DNA from: an uncultured Azospirillum sp.
GTDB lineage: Bacteria > Pseudomonadota > Alphaproteobacteria > RF32 > CAG-239
Direction of reading: 5' to 3'
DNA: 64,000 bases
Assembly: GCA_900542055.1 (NCBI GenBank)
Contig: UQMA01000003.1
Span: 1-64,000, forward strand
The notes under the pieces: generated by a model
What the model saw: the letters and a program-made list of their open reading frames with translations, nothing else
The model's database searches: none
What the model was told of the DNA's origin: nothing
Shown: positions 26,715 to 35,747 of the stretch, in pieces
How the letters are laid out: each line of letters begins with the position of its first letter
How positions within the stretch are numbered: the stretch's first letter is position 1
Position numbers and translations under genes: made by a program

Positions 26715-27527
26715 TTAGAAAATGCCTTTCAATAAGCCCTGCGCTTCTTCTTTTAAACCGTCTTTCAAACCGTTTGCCGTATCGTTAACAGCTTTAATTC
26801 CGTCTGCGGCAACATCTTTAAGACCGCCTAATCCTTGATTGATAACCGTGTCATAAGATGTGCTCAAAATCTTTTTCAAAATGATGGTAACAGTTTCAAC
26901 AATTCCCTTGCCTTCTGATGCTTTTTCACGGCCGATGCCTTTCAATTCGATATTCGGCAGAGGAATACCGGCTGAAGCCCCTTGTCCGGCAATGGAAGCA
27001 GCAATGTCAATTTGACCATTATTTACATTAACCAAATCAACAGCAACTTTTTTGCCTGAAGAAGATTTTTCGTTTTTAGCCGGAGTTTTTTCGGCTTTGG
27101 TTTGGGTTGAGGTTGAAGAGGCTGTGTTTTTATTGATATTAGCCAGCAAATCAGAAACGTTGTTATTAGTTACATTCTTCAATTCGTATGTAACCTCGGG
27201 TTTGCTTATGCGAACTTTTTCTACAACGATTAAAGGCTTGGTTAAAGATTTGAGATTAACTTTAACATAAACTTCACCCAAACTCAAAATATAAGGCTGA
27301 GCATAACCTTTAGGGTTGGCAACCGTCAAGTTGCTCAATTTTACTTCGCCGTTCAGAGGCGACAGATAAAATCCGCCGAGTTTAACATCTGTTCCGGTAA
27401 CTTGACTGCCGTATTTATGAACAGCATCTTTAACAATGGTTTCCAAATTGTGTGATACATAATAAACGCCGCCGGCAATTGCTCCTAAAACAACCGCCAA
27501 AGCGATATATCTTTTTTTGATTTTCAT
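26715..27527 (-). CDS. AsmA-like membrane-anchored envelope protein
   Basis: The 270-residue protein has an N-terminal membrane segment (YIALAVVLGAIAGGVYYV), then a region resembling AsmA/DUF748 proteins: GTDVKLGGFYLSPLNGEVKLSNLTVANP. A Ser/Thr/Lys linker follows (STSTQTKAEKTPAKNE), then a second beta-like stretch and an amphipathic C-terminus rich in Lys/Ala. AsmA-like proteins act in lipid transport and outer-membrane homeostasis; its exact role is unknown. It is well short of classical AsmA (about 600 residues), so it is probably a single-repeat relative. A GAGG site precedes the ATG. Confidence 0.6.
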   Translation of the reverse strand: MKIKKRYIALAVVLGAIAGGVYYVSHNLETIVKDAVHKYGSQVTGTDVKLGGFYLSPLNGEVKLSNLTVANPKGYAQPYILSLGEVYVKVNLKSLTKPLIVVEKVRISKPEVTYELKNVTNNNVSDLLANINKNTASSTSTQTKAEKTPAKNEKSSSGKKVAVDLVNVNNGQIDIAASIAGQGASAGIPLPNIELKGIGREKASEGKGIVETVTIILKKILSTSYDTVINQGLGGLKDVAADGIKAVNDTANGLKDGLKEEAQGLLKGIF

Positions 27528-27651
27528 TTGAACCTCGTTTATATAGTTGATAACTGAATACTGTTATAAATAAATTTCATTTTTTTTCAACATTATATTT
27601 ACTTGGCAACAAGCGAATTTGTGATATACTCAATCAACAAGGAGAAAAGCC

Positions 27652-28119
27652 ATGGATTTTTATTATGGAAAACAGCAATTACGCAAATTATTTATTTTCA
27701 GCGCCACAATCTTTTGTTTTGCACTGGTTGGAGCGCTGATTATCGGAATTCAAACTTTTTCGGGAACTTTGCTGCTCTGTTTTCCTTTTTTGTTTGTGGC
27801 TGCGTCTTTATTTGTTTATATTTTTCCGCCCAGATTGGCAAGAATCGACAGCCGCTCAATTCAAATTGATCGCGCTGTTCCGTTGCTGTGGTGCGATGTA
27901 GTCCGCGCACGTTTAACCTATTCAAGCTGTTTAAAATTACGTCAAATCATTGTTTTTGAATTAAAACCGCGAGTTGTTTATCCGCTTACATTTATGCAAA
28001 AAATTTGCAAATACAGCCGTTTTACACCTTTTTCCATTCCGTTGTACGCTATGGAAAGCGGTGAACAAAAAGCAATATGCGATGAAATCAGCAAATATTG
28101 CAAATTGGAAAAAAACTAA
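27652..28119 (+). CDS. Small membrane protein, PH-like domain possible
   Basis: Two N-terminal membrane helices (LFIFSATIFCFALVGALIIG and TLLLCFPFLFVAASLFVYIF), followed by a 100-residue soluble part with beta-rich pattern (ARIDSRSIQIDRAVPLLWCDVV). The layout resembles small bacterial proteins of the STM3941 type with a PH-like domain, but I am not certain. A strong ribosome-binding site (AAGGAG) precedes the start. It converges on and overlaps the flavodoxin-like gene by four bases. Function unknown. Confidence 0.65.
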   Translation: MDFYYGKQQLRKLFIFSATIFCFALVGALIIGIQTFSGTLLLCFPFLFVAASLFVYIFPPRLARIDSRSIQIDRAVPLLWCDVVRARLTYSSCLKLRQIIVFELKPRVVYPLTFMQKICKYSRFTPFSIPLYAMESGEQKAICDEISKYCKLEKN

Positions 28120-28733
28120 TCAATCAAATTTATCCAGTGGATTATTTTATTTTCAACCGCTTGATCATATTTTTCGGGCAAATTGTTAAATGAAGCCGAC
28201 CTCCGCAGTTTGGCATTACGCGCCATACGGTTAAAATCAACAAAAAAGCTGCCGTAATTGCTCCCCTGAGTAGAAAAAGGAACAACTTTGCGAGCGGCAA
28301 AATCAGCTTTTTGCAAAAATGTCAACAAAGGAGCCGCCGGAGCATACCACCAAACCGGTCCGCCGACAAAAATTGTATCATACGCTGAAAAATCAGGCAA
28401 TTTTTCAGCCAGTTCAGGATATTTTTCTTCCACAAGCCATTTTTTTGCCTGCATATAAAATCCGGCCGAAGATTTTATGGGTTCAGCGGTTTTGATTTCA
28501 TATATATCGGCATTTGTCAATTTTGCGATTTGCTCGGCTATTTTTTTCGTGTGACCGGACAGAGAATAATAAACAACCAAAGTTTTTTCCGTTTTGGCTT
28601 TAAGTTCAGTCGGAGCTGCATATTTTGACATTTCATAAGCATTGCGCTGCGAAACACGATAAAGATGAACACAAGTGCCCAAAACAACCAATAATGCCAC
28701 TATTGCCAAAACCGAAATGGTAATTTTTAACAT
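28116..28733 (-). CDS. Membrane-anchored flavodoxin-family protein
   Basis: The 205-residue protein has one N-terminal helix (ITISVLAIVALLVVLGTCVH) and a flavodoxin-like domain: LVVYYSLSGHTKKIAEQIA is the FMN phosphate loop, DTIFVGGPVWWYAPAAPL the second flavin loop and VVPFSTQGSNYGSF the third. It would be a low-potential or NAD(P)H-linked flavoprotein facing whichever side the C-terminus lies on. Its partner is unknown; the nearest redox systems in this window are Rnf and DsbD. Confidence 0.82.
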   Translation of the reverse strand: MLKITISVLAIVALLVVLGTCVHLYRVSQRNAYEMSKYAAPTELKAKTEKTLVVYYSLSGHTKKIAEQIAKLTNADIYEIKTAEPIKSSAGFYMQAKKWLVEEKYPELAEKLPDFSAYDTIFVGGPVWWYAPAAPLLTFLQKADFAARKVVPFSTQGSNYGSFFVDFNRMARNAKLRRSASFNNLPEKYDQAVENKIIHWINLID

Positions 28734-28903
28734 ACTCTATCCTTTCTTTTTCTTTAATCTTAATAATTTTCAATATAGCGGCAATAACACAAAAATCAAT
28801 TATCAGTCCTAACTTATAAAACAAAAATCTTGAAAACAAATATAAATTACCGCATAATAATACAAATTGTTATTTTTATGTTTTACTCATCAAATTATTT
28901 TAT

Positions 28904-29347
28904 ATGGATAAACTAACGTCTTTAGAATCTTATTTGCTTGAGCAAAAAGATATTTTTGCTATGGCAAATGCGGTTGTACCTTCATTTAGCTATCCTGATT
29001 TGGATAACAAAGCTTGTTTTGTTCCTTCTTTTGCTTTTATCAAAGCTTTATTAGAAACAAACGACAGCCGAATTTTTAAATTGCTGAATGACAGTATACA
29101 AAGTATGAGAGTTTTTGAATGCGCTATTGAAATCGGACACCGTCAATATATTGAAAAATATTACAACGGAGTGACCGGATGGATACCTTCAAGCAGTATT
29201 ATACGTCTGCTTGAGCTGGGCTACAAAGACATTGCGATGGATTTTCTGAGAGTTTTCGCCCGTGTCTGCTTTGGCTATGACGAGCAGTTGATTAATTATC
29301 TTCGCAAACACAATCTCAGTGATGAAGTTCGAGAGCTCTTTTATTAA
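28904..29347 (+). CDS. Hypothetical helical protein
   Basis: I do not recognise this 147-residue protein. It is mainly helical, with repeated short patterns (FIKALLETNDSRIFKLLNDS, then SSIIRLLELGYKDIAMDFLR) that recall degenerate ankyrin or other helical repeats. It has no signal peptide or membrane span, and no good ribosome-binding site is visible before the ATG. A strong terminator follows the stop. Confidence 0.6.
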   Translation: MDKLTSLESYLLEQKDIFAMANAVVPSFSYPDLDNKACFVPSFAFIKALLETNDSRIFKLLNDSIQSMRVFECAIEIGHRQYIEKYYNGVTGWIPSSSIIRLLELGYKDIAMDFLRVFARVCFGYDEQLINYLRKHNLSDEVRELFY

Positions 29348-29360
29348 GTCTCTAAACAAA

Positions 29361-29400
29361 AAAAATCTCTGATAAACATCACGTTTATCAGAGATTTTTT
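29361..29400. terminator. Bidirectional terminator
   Basis: A 14-base perfect stem (AATCTCTGATAAAC and complement) around a five-base loop, with A and T runs. It lies between the converging genes ending at 29347 and 29416. Confidence 0.9.
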
Positions 29401-29415
29401 ATTATAAAACGAATA

Positions 29416-29721
29416 TCACCAACAGCGCTCAAGCTCCTTATTCTGCTCTTTGATAAAATCATCCAGAAGCTTTTCGCGGGAAGTAAGCAGCCTATCCAAT
29501 TCCTGTCGGTCGCAATCGGTAATTTGTTCAAAAGGTTTATGGATAATTTCCAATTCCTTTTCAATAATTTTTGCTTTCTCCGATTGATATTCTCTTTCCA
29601 TATCTTTCAGATTTTGCAATTTCTGACTTAACAAACGCCGTTTCATATACAGCCAAATATACATGGCGCCGCTGAAAATAAATAAGAAAATCAGCGCAAA
29701 CAGTAAATAATAATGTTCCAT
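29416..29721 (-). CDS. Small membrane protein with coiled coil
   Basis: One N-terminal membrane helix (YLLFALIFLFIFSGAMYIWLY), followed by about 75 residues of charged coiled coil (RRLLSQKLQNLKDMEREYQS). Such proteins can be scaffolds or septation helpers, but nothing specific is visible. It stands alone next to tRNA-Lys on the same strand. Confidence 0.65.
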   Translation of the reverse strand: MEHYYLLFALIFLFIFSGAMYIWLYMKRRLLSQKLQNLKDMEREYQSEKAKIIEKELEIIHKPFEQITDCDRQELDRLLTSREKLLDDFIKEQNKELERCW

Positions 29722-29829
29722 AACGTTGTTTATTTAAAAATTAATAATAAGATTTGTATCTAAAATAAGCATTTTGCATAATTTTGTCAATCTTTAACCA
29801 TCTCGAAAATAAAAACAACCTCCCAAAAC

Positions 29830-29862
29830 AAAAAAAAGGCTCTCAGAAAACTCTGAAAGCCT
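29830..29862 (-). terminator. Terminator after tRNA-Lys
   Basis: AGGCT-x-TCAG/CTGA-x-AGCCT stem with one mismatch, six-base loop, then eight T on the minus strand, directly downstream of the tRNA 3' end. Confidence 0.85.
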
Positions 29863-29868
29863 TTCGAG

Positions 29869-29945
29869 TGGTAGGCGCGCAGGGATTCGAACCCTGGACC
29901 CACTGATTAAGAGTCAGTTGCTCTAGCCAACTGAGCTACGCACCC
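29869..29945 (-). tRNA. tRNA-Lys(CTT)
   Basis: A 77-base cloverleaf with GGGTGCG/CGCGCC-type acceptor stem, D-arm TAGCTCAGTTGG, anticodon stem ACTGA/TCAGT with loop CTCTTAA (anticodon CTT), T-arm with GGTTCGAATCC, and an encoded CCA end. It reads Lys AAG codons. A terminator follows, so it is a single-gene unit. Confidence 0.95.
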
Positions 29946-30162
29946 ATAACATCCATGAACGGAATATAGACTGTTCAAATTTTATTTGCAACATTTTTTT
30001 TATATTTTTATCATTTTTTTCTTGACATATTTTGTCAAAAATTGTACAAACATTTTCAGTTACTGATTTTTATTACAATTTTTATATGTAAAAGCTTATA
30101 TTCAGAATAATCAAAACAAAAATATTTGTTGCCATTATACATTATATTGCTGTCTCAAAAAA

Positions 30163-30284
30163 AGGGAACAGAGATGCATTTTTGCATTTTGTATATTTTT
30201 ACCATAGTGAAACAACATATATATACCTCTGCTCCTGTTTTAAGGTAGTTTTTAGCTTGTGAAAGTTAAAACTGCCTTTTTTTA
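30163..30284. ncRNA. Structured intergenic region, possible small RNA
   Basis: The 428 bases between tRNA-Lys and the U32 gene contain no convincing gene. Within them GGAACAGAG pairs with CTCTGCTCC about 50 bases apart, enclosing an ATGCA/TGCAT hairpin. A terminator-like hairpin follows (30242-30284, AGG-T-AGTTTT/AAAACT-G-CCT then seven T on the plus strand). On the minus strand the long-range stem is also followed by seven T. Strand and promoter are undecided. Confidence 0.35.
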
Positions 30285-30307
30285 TTTTAAAAATTGAAAT
30301 TCAGCTT

Positions 30308-30350
30308 CAAAAAAGTCCTTCAAAACCGCTAAAAGTTTTGAAGGACTTTC
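30308..30350. terminator. Terminator of the msbA-U32 operon
   Basis: A 15-base stem (AAAGTCCTTCAAAAC and complement) with an eight-base loop, just after the U32 protein stop. Confidence 0.85.
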
Positions 30351-30373
30351 ATTATTTGCGTAAAGATATAACA

Positions 30374-32638
30374 TCAAAAACGATTATTATTTATATTGCC
30401 TTTAGCCGCCGCAGGAACATCTTTAAAGTTTTTAACCCGCTCCCATATAGCAGCCGCTTTCTCCGGCGGATAATTTTTATAACAAAAATCAACTCTGTAA
30501 AAATCAGCTTTGACTTGTTGAGCCTCTTTAGAAAAACACAAAGGTTTATCGTCAAAAACAAAAGTTTGGCAATTCTGCGACAAAGCCCAATAAGTTTTGC
30601 CGTCTTTTTGCAACATCATCCAACGTGTGCCTTTAGGACATTTGGCGCAAGGATTTTCTCTAATACAAACCGCACTTGAAAACAGCGGAAAATCTCCGTA
30701 TATCGGAAACACCGTCGGCAACGGCGATTTTTCGGACAATTTTTGCAAATTATCCAAAGTATCCTCAACCGACAAAGTAACACGGCTTGCACCTATTTCG
30801 CCGGCCATTGCCGAAGCCTGACTATTCATGACATACAAGCTGCTGTCAAAAGCCAAATCAATTCCTCGTTCCGGCAATAAAGATAATGCCCACCAATTGC
30901 CGATTGTCCATTTTTTGTAGCCGCTTTCCAACAGTTGTTTTATTTTTTTCTCCCATTGAACAGCATTTCTGGCCAAAGCCGGCAAAACAATGCGAATTTT
31001 TGATTTCGGCAAAGCCTTCAGCTCATCTAATTCGGTATCTAAACCAACAAAAATTTCAACTTCGGCAACATCGGACAAATCTATTTGCGACAAGCAGGAC
31101 ACATTATCGGTTCTGACAATCCAACGCCCTTTAAGCGTTTCACGCGGCTGCATAACTTCGGGAAGAATCCCATGTTTCAAACTCGGTTTTATTTGCTCAT
31201 ATAAATCTCTGCGCAGCTCATTCAACAAAGATACAGGCACAAAAAGCCCCTGAGGATTATTGATTGTTAATTTTTTTAACTCAAAAACAGTATCTCCGGT
31301 TTTGGCAAAAGCTTTCTTAACCGCATCTTCCGTCTTGACCGGATTTTCGGCTTTTTCAAACGAACCATTCACACAGCTTTGAACGCCGCCGACCTGAGCC
31401 GTAACTTTTTCAGACGCTATATCTACCTCAACATCAATCGGATACCGACGAATGAATTCTCCGGCTTTGGGTTTGCTGTAATCATAGCCGCCCTTCACTT
31501 CACTGGCTGATGCCAAATAAATTTTTTGCCCTTTTGCCAAACCTGCTGCTTTCGGCGGCAATTGAACGGTTACATCGTCACCGGATAAAGCCTCAAAAAC
31601 TTTGCGCCCTTTCACCTGCATATCCTGTACGGAAAATCCGAAAGGTTTTTCCTGTCCTTCTATTTCAATCTGCAAGCCGTCATGGCGTGAAATTTTATGA
31701 CTGGCGTGAAAAATCATTCTGCCTTTGAAAACTTGTTCAACTTTTCCTACCGGCAGCCCTCTATGACCGACAAAATCACGATCAACCACGGTTTTATCTT
31801 TACCGTTAAACATAAATTTACACCATGGACGTGAAAAAATTTGTTTTATATTTTCTTCTTTTTGAATTTGCGCTCCATGCCCGTCTAAGATATTGCGATA
31901 ATAATCGGTAACAGCTGCCACATATAAAGCGTTTTTCTTACGCCCTTCTATTTTAAGCGATGTAACCGGCATTTTCAGCACATCGTCTTGCAGCGCCATA
32001 TCTTTCATTGAAAAATAGTGTTTTTCTCCGGCAGCTCCCTTAAAAGCAGAACGGCAAGGATATAAACATTTTCCGCGATTGGCGCTGCGTCCGCTTTCAA
32101 GCGATGAAAACAGGCATAAACCGCTGTATGAATAACACAAAGCGCCATGAATAAAAGCTTCGGTTTCCAAATTAGGAATAGAAGCAATATCTTTTATTTC
32201 AGCCAAAGAGAGTTCTCGCGCCAAAACAACACGCTTAAAACCAATTTTTTGCAAAGCCAAAGCGCCTTGCTTATTATGCACGGCCATTTGCGTGCTGGCA
32301 TGAAGTTCCAACTCCGGATATTGCTCTTTTATAATGCGGGCAACGCCCAAATCCTGAAGAATTATACCGTCAACGCGGCAATTAGAACAAATATCCAAAC
32401 TCTTCAGCAATTCGGGCAATTCGCTTTCCTGAACCAAAGTGTTAACCGCAGCATAAACTTTACGTTTCAGGTTATGGGCATAGCCAACAAAAGCATTTAA
32501 TTCGGTTTCGTCAAAATTTGCCGCAGTTGCCCTTGCAGAAAAGTGTTTTAACCCAAGATAAACGGCATCGGCTCCATAATATAAAGCGGCATAACCGGCT
32601 TCAATATCTCCGGCCGGAGCCAAAAGTTCTTTTTTCAT
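30374..32638 (-). CDS. U32-family protein, RlhA-like (23S rRNA hydroxylation)
   Basis: E. coli RlhA hydroxylates C2501 of 23S rRNA, using an iron-sulfur cluster and prephenate-derived input; related U32 proteins modify other RNAs. The 754-residue protein begins LLAPAGDIEAGYAALYYGADAVYLG, typical of U32. It carries the cysteines EAFIHGALCYSYSGLC and GKCLYPCR, and continues with the DUF3656-type middle domain and an extra C-terminal part containing ENPCAKCPKG. It is about 100 residues longer than RlhA. The true reaction is inferred from the closest known member. It follows msbA by 12 bases on the same transcript. Confidence 0.82.
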   Translation of the reverse strand: MKKELLAPAGDIEAGYAALYYGADAVYLGLKHFSARATAANFDETELNAFVGYAHNLKRKVYAAVNTLVQESELPELLKSLDICSNCRVDGIILQDLGVARIIKEQYPELELHASTQMAVHNKQGALALQKIGFKRVVLARELSLAEIKDIASIPNLETEAFIHGALCYSYSGLCLFSSLESGRSANRGKCLYPCRSAFKGAAGEKHYFSMKDMALQDDVLKMPVTSLKIEGRKKNALYVAAVTDYYRNILDGHGAQIQKEENIKQIFSRPWCKFMFNGKDKTVVDRDFVGHRGLPVGKVEQVFKGRMIFHASHKISRHDGLQIEIEGQEKPFGFSVQDMQVKGRKVFEALSGDDVTVQLPPKAAGLAKGQKIYLASASEVKGGYDYSKPKAGEFIRRYPIDVEVDIASEKVTAQVGGVQSCVNGSFEKAENPVKTEDAVKKAFAKTGDTVFELKKLTINNPQGLFVPVSLLNELRRDLYEQIKPSLKHGILPEVMQPRETLKGRWIVRTDNVSCLSQIDLSDVAEVEIFVGLDTELDELKALPKSKIRIVLPALARNAVQWEKKIKQLLESGYKKWTIGNWWALSLLPERGIDLAFDSSLYVMNSQASAMAGEIGASRVTLSVEDTLDNLQKLSEKSPLPTVFPIYGDFPLFSSAVCIRENPCAKCPKGTRWMMLQKDGKTYWALSQNCQTFVFDDKPLCFSKEAQQVKADFYRVDFCYKNYPPEKAAAIWERVKNFKDVPAAAKGNINNNRF

Positions 32639-32650
32639 TGCAAACCTCTC

Positions 32651-34414
32651 TTATTTCAATTGGCTTTTATAAAGCGAAGCATACACACCGTTTTCTTTAG
32701 CCAACAATTCCTCATGCGTACCGCTTTCAACAATTTCGCCGTAATTAACAACGACAATTCTGTCAGCATTGCGTACGGTTGACAATCGGTGGGCAATAAT
32801 AAAGACAGTTCTGTCTTTCATTAAATTATCAATAGCCTGCTGCACAACCGCTTCCGATTTGTTATCCAAAGCCGAAGTTGCTTCGTCCAAAATAACAATA
32901 GGCGCATTTTTGATAAACGCGCGCGCAATGGCAATACGCTGTTTCTGACCGCCGGAAAGCAGCACGCCCCGTTCACCGATTTCTGTATCCAAACCTTTAT
33001 CTAAACTGGCTATAAACTCATCTAAACAAGCGTTCTTAACCGCATATTTTATTTCTTCGTCAGAAGCATTCTCATTACCCAATAAAATATTATCTCTGAT
33101 TGTTCCGGCAAACAAAAAGTTATCCTGAAAAACCACCGCGATATTGTCGCGCAGAGAGTTCAAATCATATTTGCGAATATCAATTCCGTCAATCATAACA
33201 GAACCCGCTTTAACATCGTAAAAACGAGGCAGCAAATTAACCAAAGTTGTTTTTCCGCCGCCGGAATTTCCTACAAACGCTATCGTCTGTCCGACTTTAA
33301 TCAATAAATTGATATTTTTAAGCACCGGCTTGTTGCGAACGTAAGAAAAAGACACATCTTTATATTCAATGGCATCTTTAACTTCTTTCAAAGCAATTGG
33401 ATTTTCACAATTGTGAATAGCCGGAATTCGTTCCAAAAGCGAAAACACACGTTCCATGGCCATAAACGCCATTTGTACATTGTTATAGTTATTGCCGATT
33501 GATTTAATCGGATTATACAACATAATCAACGCCGTAATAAAAGACACAAAGTTACCGGCCGTAATTTCTTTATGAACAATCAAATAGCTGCCTATCCAAA
33601 TAATAAGGGCAATCCCCAGCGAAACGATAAAATGCATCAAAGGCGACATCATTCCCGTGCGCTGAATCATTTTTATGCCCAATTTAAACACCGATTTTAG
33701 TGTATCGTGAAAACGTTTGCGCTGATAACCGTATAGATTGTATGATGTAATAATTCGGTTGCCGCTGTAAGTTTCATTATAGTGGCTCATAACCGCAGCG
33801 CCCGAAAAAATGGTTTTATCCATAACTGATTTAATTTTACGGCGTACGGTTGTTAACGGATATAAAGCGCCGAACAAAACCACAACCGCCACCACCGCCA
33901 ACTGCCATGAGTTGTAAAACAAAACGGCAATAAGCGAAATAGACGAAAACACACGGGTGGTAAACAATTTAAGGTTTGACAGCAAACCGTTGCAAGCGGC
34001 ATCGACATCGTTATTGTAACGCATCATAACATTGCCTGAAGTTGTGGTGTCAAAAAAACTTGCCTCATTAAACATAAGTTTGTCAAACAAATCCATTTTA
34101 ACATCATTGGCAATTTTGCGCCCAACCCAAGTGTTCAGATAAGTCGCGGCATAGTTTAACGAACTTTGCATACAGCTGAAAACAATAATCAGCAAGGGAA
34201 TATAACTGGTCGCATGGGTCGATTTTTCCACCATGACCACATCCATATAGGGTTTGAGTGACCACGCGACAACCGCATCCATCGAACCAATCGGAATAGT
34301 AATCAGCACAGATATGAGAGCCCTAAACCAATATGGCTTTACATAAGGAAAAATTTTGCGATAGTTAACCACAAAATTAAGCGACATTATCATAGCAATA
34401 ATTTTTTTGAACAT
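32651..34414 (-). CDS. msbA: Lipid A exporter-type ABC transporter MsbA
   Basis: Half-transporter that forms a homodimer and flips lipid A-core or other lipids across the inner membrane. The 587-residue protein has six membrane helices, then an ATPase domain with Walker A GNSGGGKTT, Q-loop FQDNFLFAG, signature LLSGGQKQR, Walker B PIVILDEATSALD and H-loop IAHRLS. The length and order fit MsbA; a multidrug exporter of the same family cannot be excluded. It marks the host border on the left of the prophage, whose last gene ends 76 bases upstream. Confidence 0.85.
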   Translation of the reverse strand: MFKKIIAMIMSLNFVVNYRKIFPYVKPYWFRALISVLITIPIGSMDAVVAWSLKPYMDVVMVEKSTHATSYIPLLIIVFSCMQSSLNYAATYLNTWVGRKIANDVKMDLFDKLMFNEASFFDTTTSGNVMMRYNNDVDAACNGLLSNLKLFTTRVFSSISLIAVLFYNSWQLAVVAVVVLFGALYPLTTVRRKIKSVMDKTIFSGAAVMSHYNETYSGNRIITSYNLYGYQRKRFHDTLKSVFKLGIKMIQRTGMMSPLMHFIVSLGIALIIWIGSYLIVHKEITAGNFVSFITALIMLYNPIKSIGNNYNNVQMAFMAMERVFSLLERIPAIHNCENPIALKEVKDAIEYKDVSFSYVRNKPVLKNINLLIKVGQTIAFVGNSGGGKTTLVNLLPRFYDVKAGSVMIDGIDIRKYDLNSLRDNIAVVFQDNFLFAGTIRDNILLGNENASDEEIKYAVKNACLDEFIASLDKGLDTEIGERGVLLSGGQKQRIAIARAFIKNAPIVILDEATSALDNKSEAVVQQAIDNLMKDRTVFIIAHRLSTVRNADRIVVVNYGEIVESGTHEELLAKENGVYASLYKSQLK

Positions 34415-34490
34415 AGGTCTTCTTCATCAATGTTAAAAATCAGGCACATAATATGCAATTTTTAATAGTTTGCCAAGAATTTTTATCGAC

Positions 34491-34691
34491 TTATTGACAC
34501 AAAGCCAGTTCTCGACGCAATTTATCAATTCTGGACAGCCATTCCCAAAAATGAGGAGCCTGCTCAAAACTCAATTTTTCCAATTCTTCGGCAACATTTT
34601 CTCCAGCCGGCGGATAAACCGGACAATAATCATAATTTTCCTTTGCGCATGAGCTCAAGCAAAGCATTGCGATCGGCATTAGGACGCGCAT
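34491..34691 (-). CDS. Rz1-like outer-membrane spanin lipoprotein
   Basis: The 66-residue protein has a lipoprotein signal with lipobox CLSSC and then a short proline-containing, helical mature part, as in Rz1. Its first 62 bases overlap the end of the upstream Rz-like gene in another frame, the classic nested spanin layout. It would disrupt the outer membrane at the end of the lytic cycle together with the inner-membrane partner. It is the last gene of the prophage. Confidence 0.7.
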   Translation of the reverse strand: MRVLMPIAMLCLSSCAKENYDYCPVYPPAGENVAEELEKLSFEQAPHFWEWLSRIDKLRRELALCQ

Positions 34692-34836
34692 AAATTTCTG
34701 ATTTTTTTCTTTCCACATACCTTATCACCTCAACTTTTTTCGTTAAAATTTCGGTTTTTGTCCGAGAAACTCCAAAAATATACGAGGCGGCAACCAAAGC
34801 CGCCGCCATCATCAATATCAAAATTGTTTTTGCCAT
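34630..34836 (-). CDS. Rz-like inner-membrane spanin
   Basis: The 68-residue protein starts MAKTILILMMAAALVAASYIF, one membrane anchor, followed by a charged helical periplasmic part, as expected for the inner spanin, though short. The start is set by overlap with the stop of the small gene upstream (TAATG). Read with the Rz1-like gene nested in its end. Confidence 0.6.
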   Translation of the reverse strand: MAKTILILMMAAALVAASYIFGVSRTKTEILTKKVEVIRYVERKKSEIYARPNADRNALLELMRKGKL

Positions 34837-34979
34837 TAAAGCAAGTCCGCAATACGGCTTCCGGCAAAACACAATGCAACTGTTATTCCCCATAAAAGCC
34901 AATAAAGACTTTTGTGTTTTACGGCCTGAACAACAAGCCATTTAAAAAAACGATAACGGCAAAATTTATGTTCTTTCAT
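34836..34979 (-). CDS. 47-residue phage membrane protein
   Basis: The protein begins MKEHKFCRYRFFKWLVVQAV, has one hydrophobic helix (SLYWLLWGITVALCFAG) and ends IADLL. It has a strong AAGGAG site 5 bases before the ATG, and its stop shares a base with the next start, so it is clearly translated with the spanins. It could be a holin or a lysis accessory protein. Confidence 0.65.
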   Translation of the reverse strand: MKEHKFCRYRFFKWLVVQAVKHKSLYWLLWGITVALCFAGSRIADLL

Positions 34980-34999
34980 TTTTTCTCCTTTGCTTAAAA

Positions 35000-35440
35000 C
35001 TATTTTATATCATTATAAAAAAGATGATTTTTTGTTTCATAGCATGGGCTATGATGCTGCGCCCACTTCGGACAAATGCCTTTTACATGATAAAATGTTG
35101 CATTGTTGGTAAAATCAGTTAAACGCTTTGAAAGCGCTTTTTGAGCTGTTTTTAAACACAAAACAAATATTTTATCATTTTCATCAACCGCAAACAATTT
35201 TCGATAATTAATGTCATTTTTGTTCCAGCAGCTGAATTGAAATTTTTTCAAACAGGTTTGCTTTATCGAAGCTTTTTTCTTTCCTTTTTCTACAACATAC
35301 CCCGTAAACCATTTGCCTGCGCGGTAACGATTGATAATAACTCTGGCAACCGCTTCAATTCCTTCTTGCCCGTCGCCTCTGGCCTCGCCCCACAGCGTGC
35401 GTGCCATAATTTGCAAATCATCAAAATTTTCAGGCTCCAT
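35000..35440 (-). CDS. SleB-type cell wall hydrolase (phage endolysin)
   Basis: The 146-residue protein matches the SleB/Hydrolase_2 family of cell-wall lytic enzymes: ARTLWGEARGDGQEGIEAVARVIINR contains the catalytic Glu region, and FYHVKGICPKWAQHH the C-terminal block. The start MEPENFDD follows a strong AAAGGAGG site. It has no signal peptide, so release needs a holin, for which the genes on both sides are candidates. Its start overlaps the upstream gene by 11 bases. Confidence 0.85.
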   Translation of the reverse strand: MEPENFDDLQIMARTLWGEARGDGQEGIEAVARVIINRYRAGKWFTGYVVEKGKKKASIKQTCLKKFQFSCWNKNDINYRKLFAVDENDKIFVLCLKTAQKALSKRLTDFTNNATFYHVKGICPKWAQHHSPCYETKNHLFYNDIK

Positions 35441-35714
35441 TGCGTCCTCCTTTGCATTTGCAATTAAGCAGCAAATCCAGTTTATTTTCAAAACTGTCAA
35501 ACTTGCTTTCCAGTTTAGCCAACATAATATTTTGCTGATTTTGCATTAAAACAGCCGAAGCCGTTTCTTTATCGGCTTTATCAAGACGCATTGTCATTAT
35601 ATTCAAACGCTCTTCCAAAGCTCCTTTCCAACTTCCTATTTTTATCAAATTCCACAGCACTCCGATTAATGCCGCTACCCCCGAAACCCCGCCGGTTATA
35701 ACTATATTTTCCAT
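35430..35714 (-). CDS. Holin-like/XhlA-like membrane protein
   Basis: The 94-residue protein has one N-terminal membrane segment (ITGGVSGVAALIGVLWNLI), then a long coiled coil and a Cys/Lys-rich tail. The layout is like phage XhlA/haemolysin-like proteins and short holins. Its place immediately upstream of the endolysin supports a lysis role. Function is inferred from position. Confidence 0.55.
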   Translation of the reverse strand: MENIVITGGVSGVAALIGVLWNLIKIGSWKGALEERLNIMTMRLDKADKETASAVLMQNQQNIMLAKLESKFDSFENKLDLLLNCKCKGGRNGA

Positions 35715-35747
35715 TTTAACACCTCACAAAAAAAGGGCTTACGCCCA

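Noticed and set aside
30180..30245. 24-codon minus-strand frame MLFHYGKNIQNAK with a GAGG site
   Set aside because: Too short to judge, and it lies across the paired stems of the structured element; left as a structural observation.
34440..34475. dif-like site at the left prophage edge (GGCACATAATATGCAATTTTTAAT)
   Set aside because: Only the left arm resembles a XerC site; the right arm and the other prophage edge do not match.
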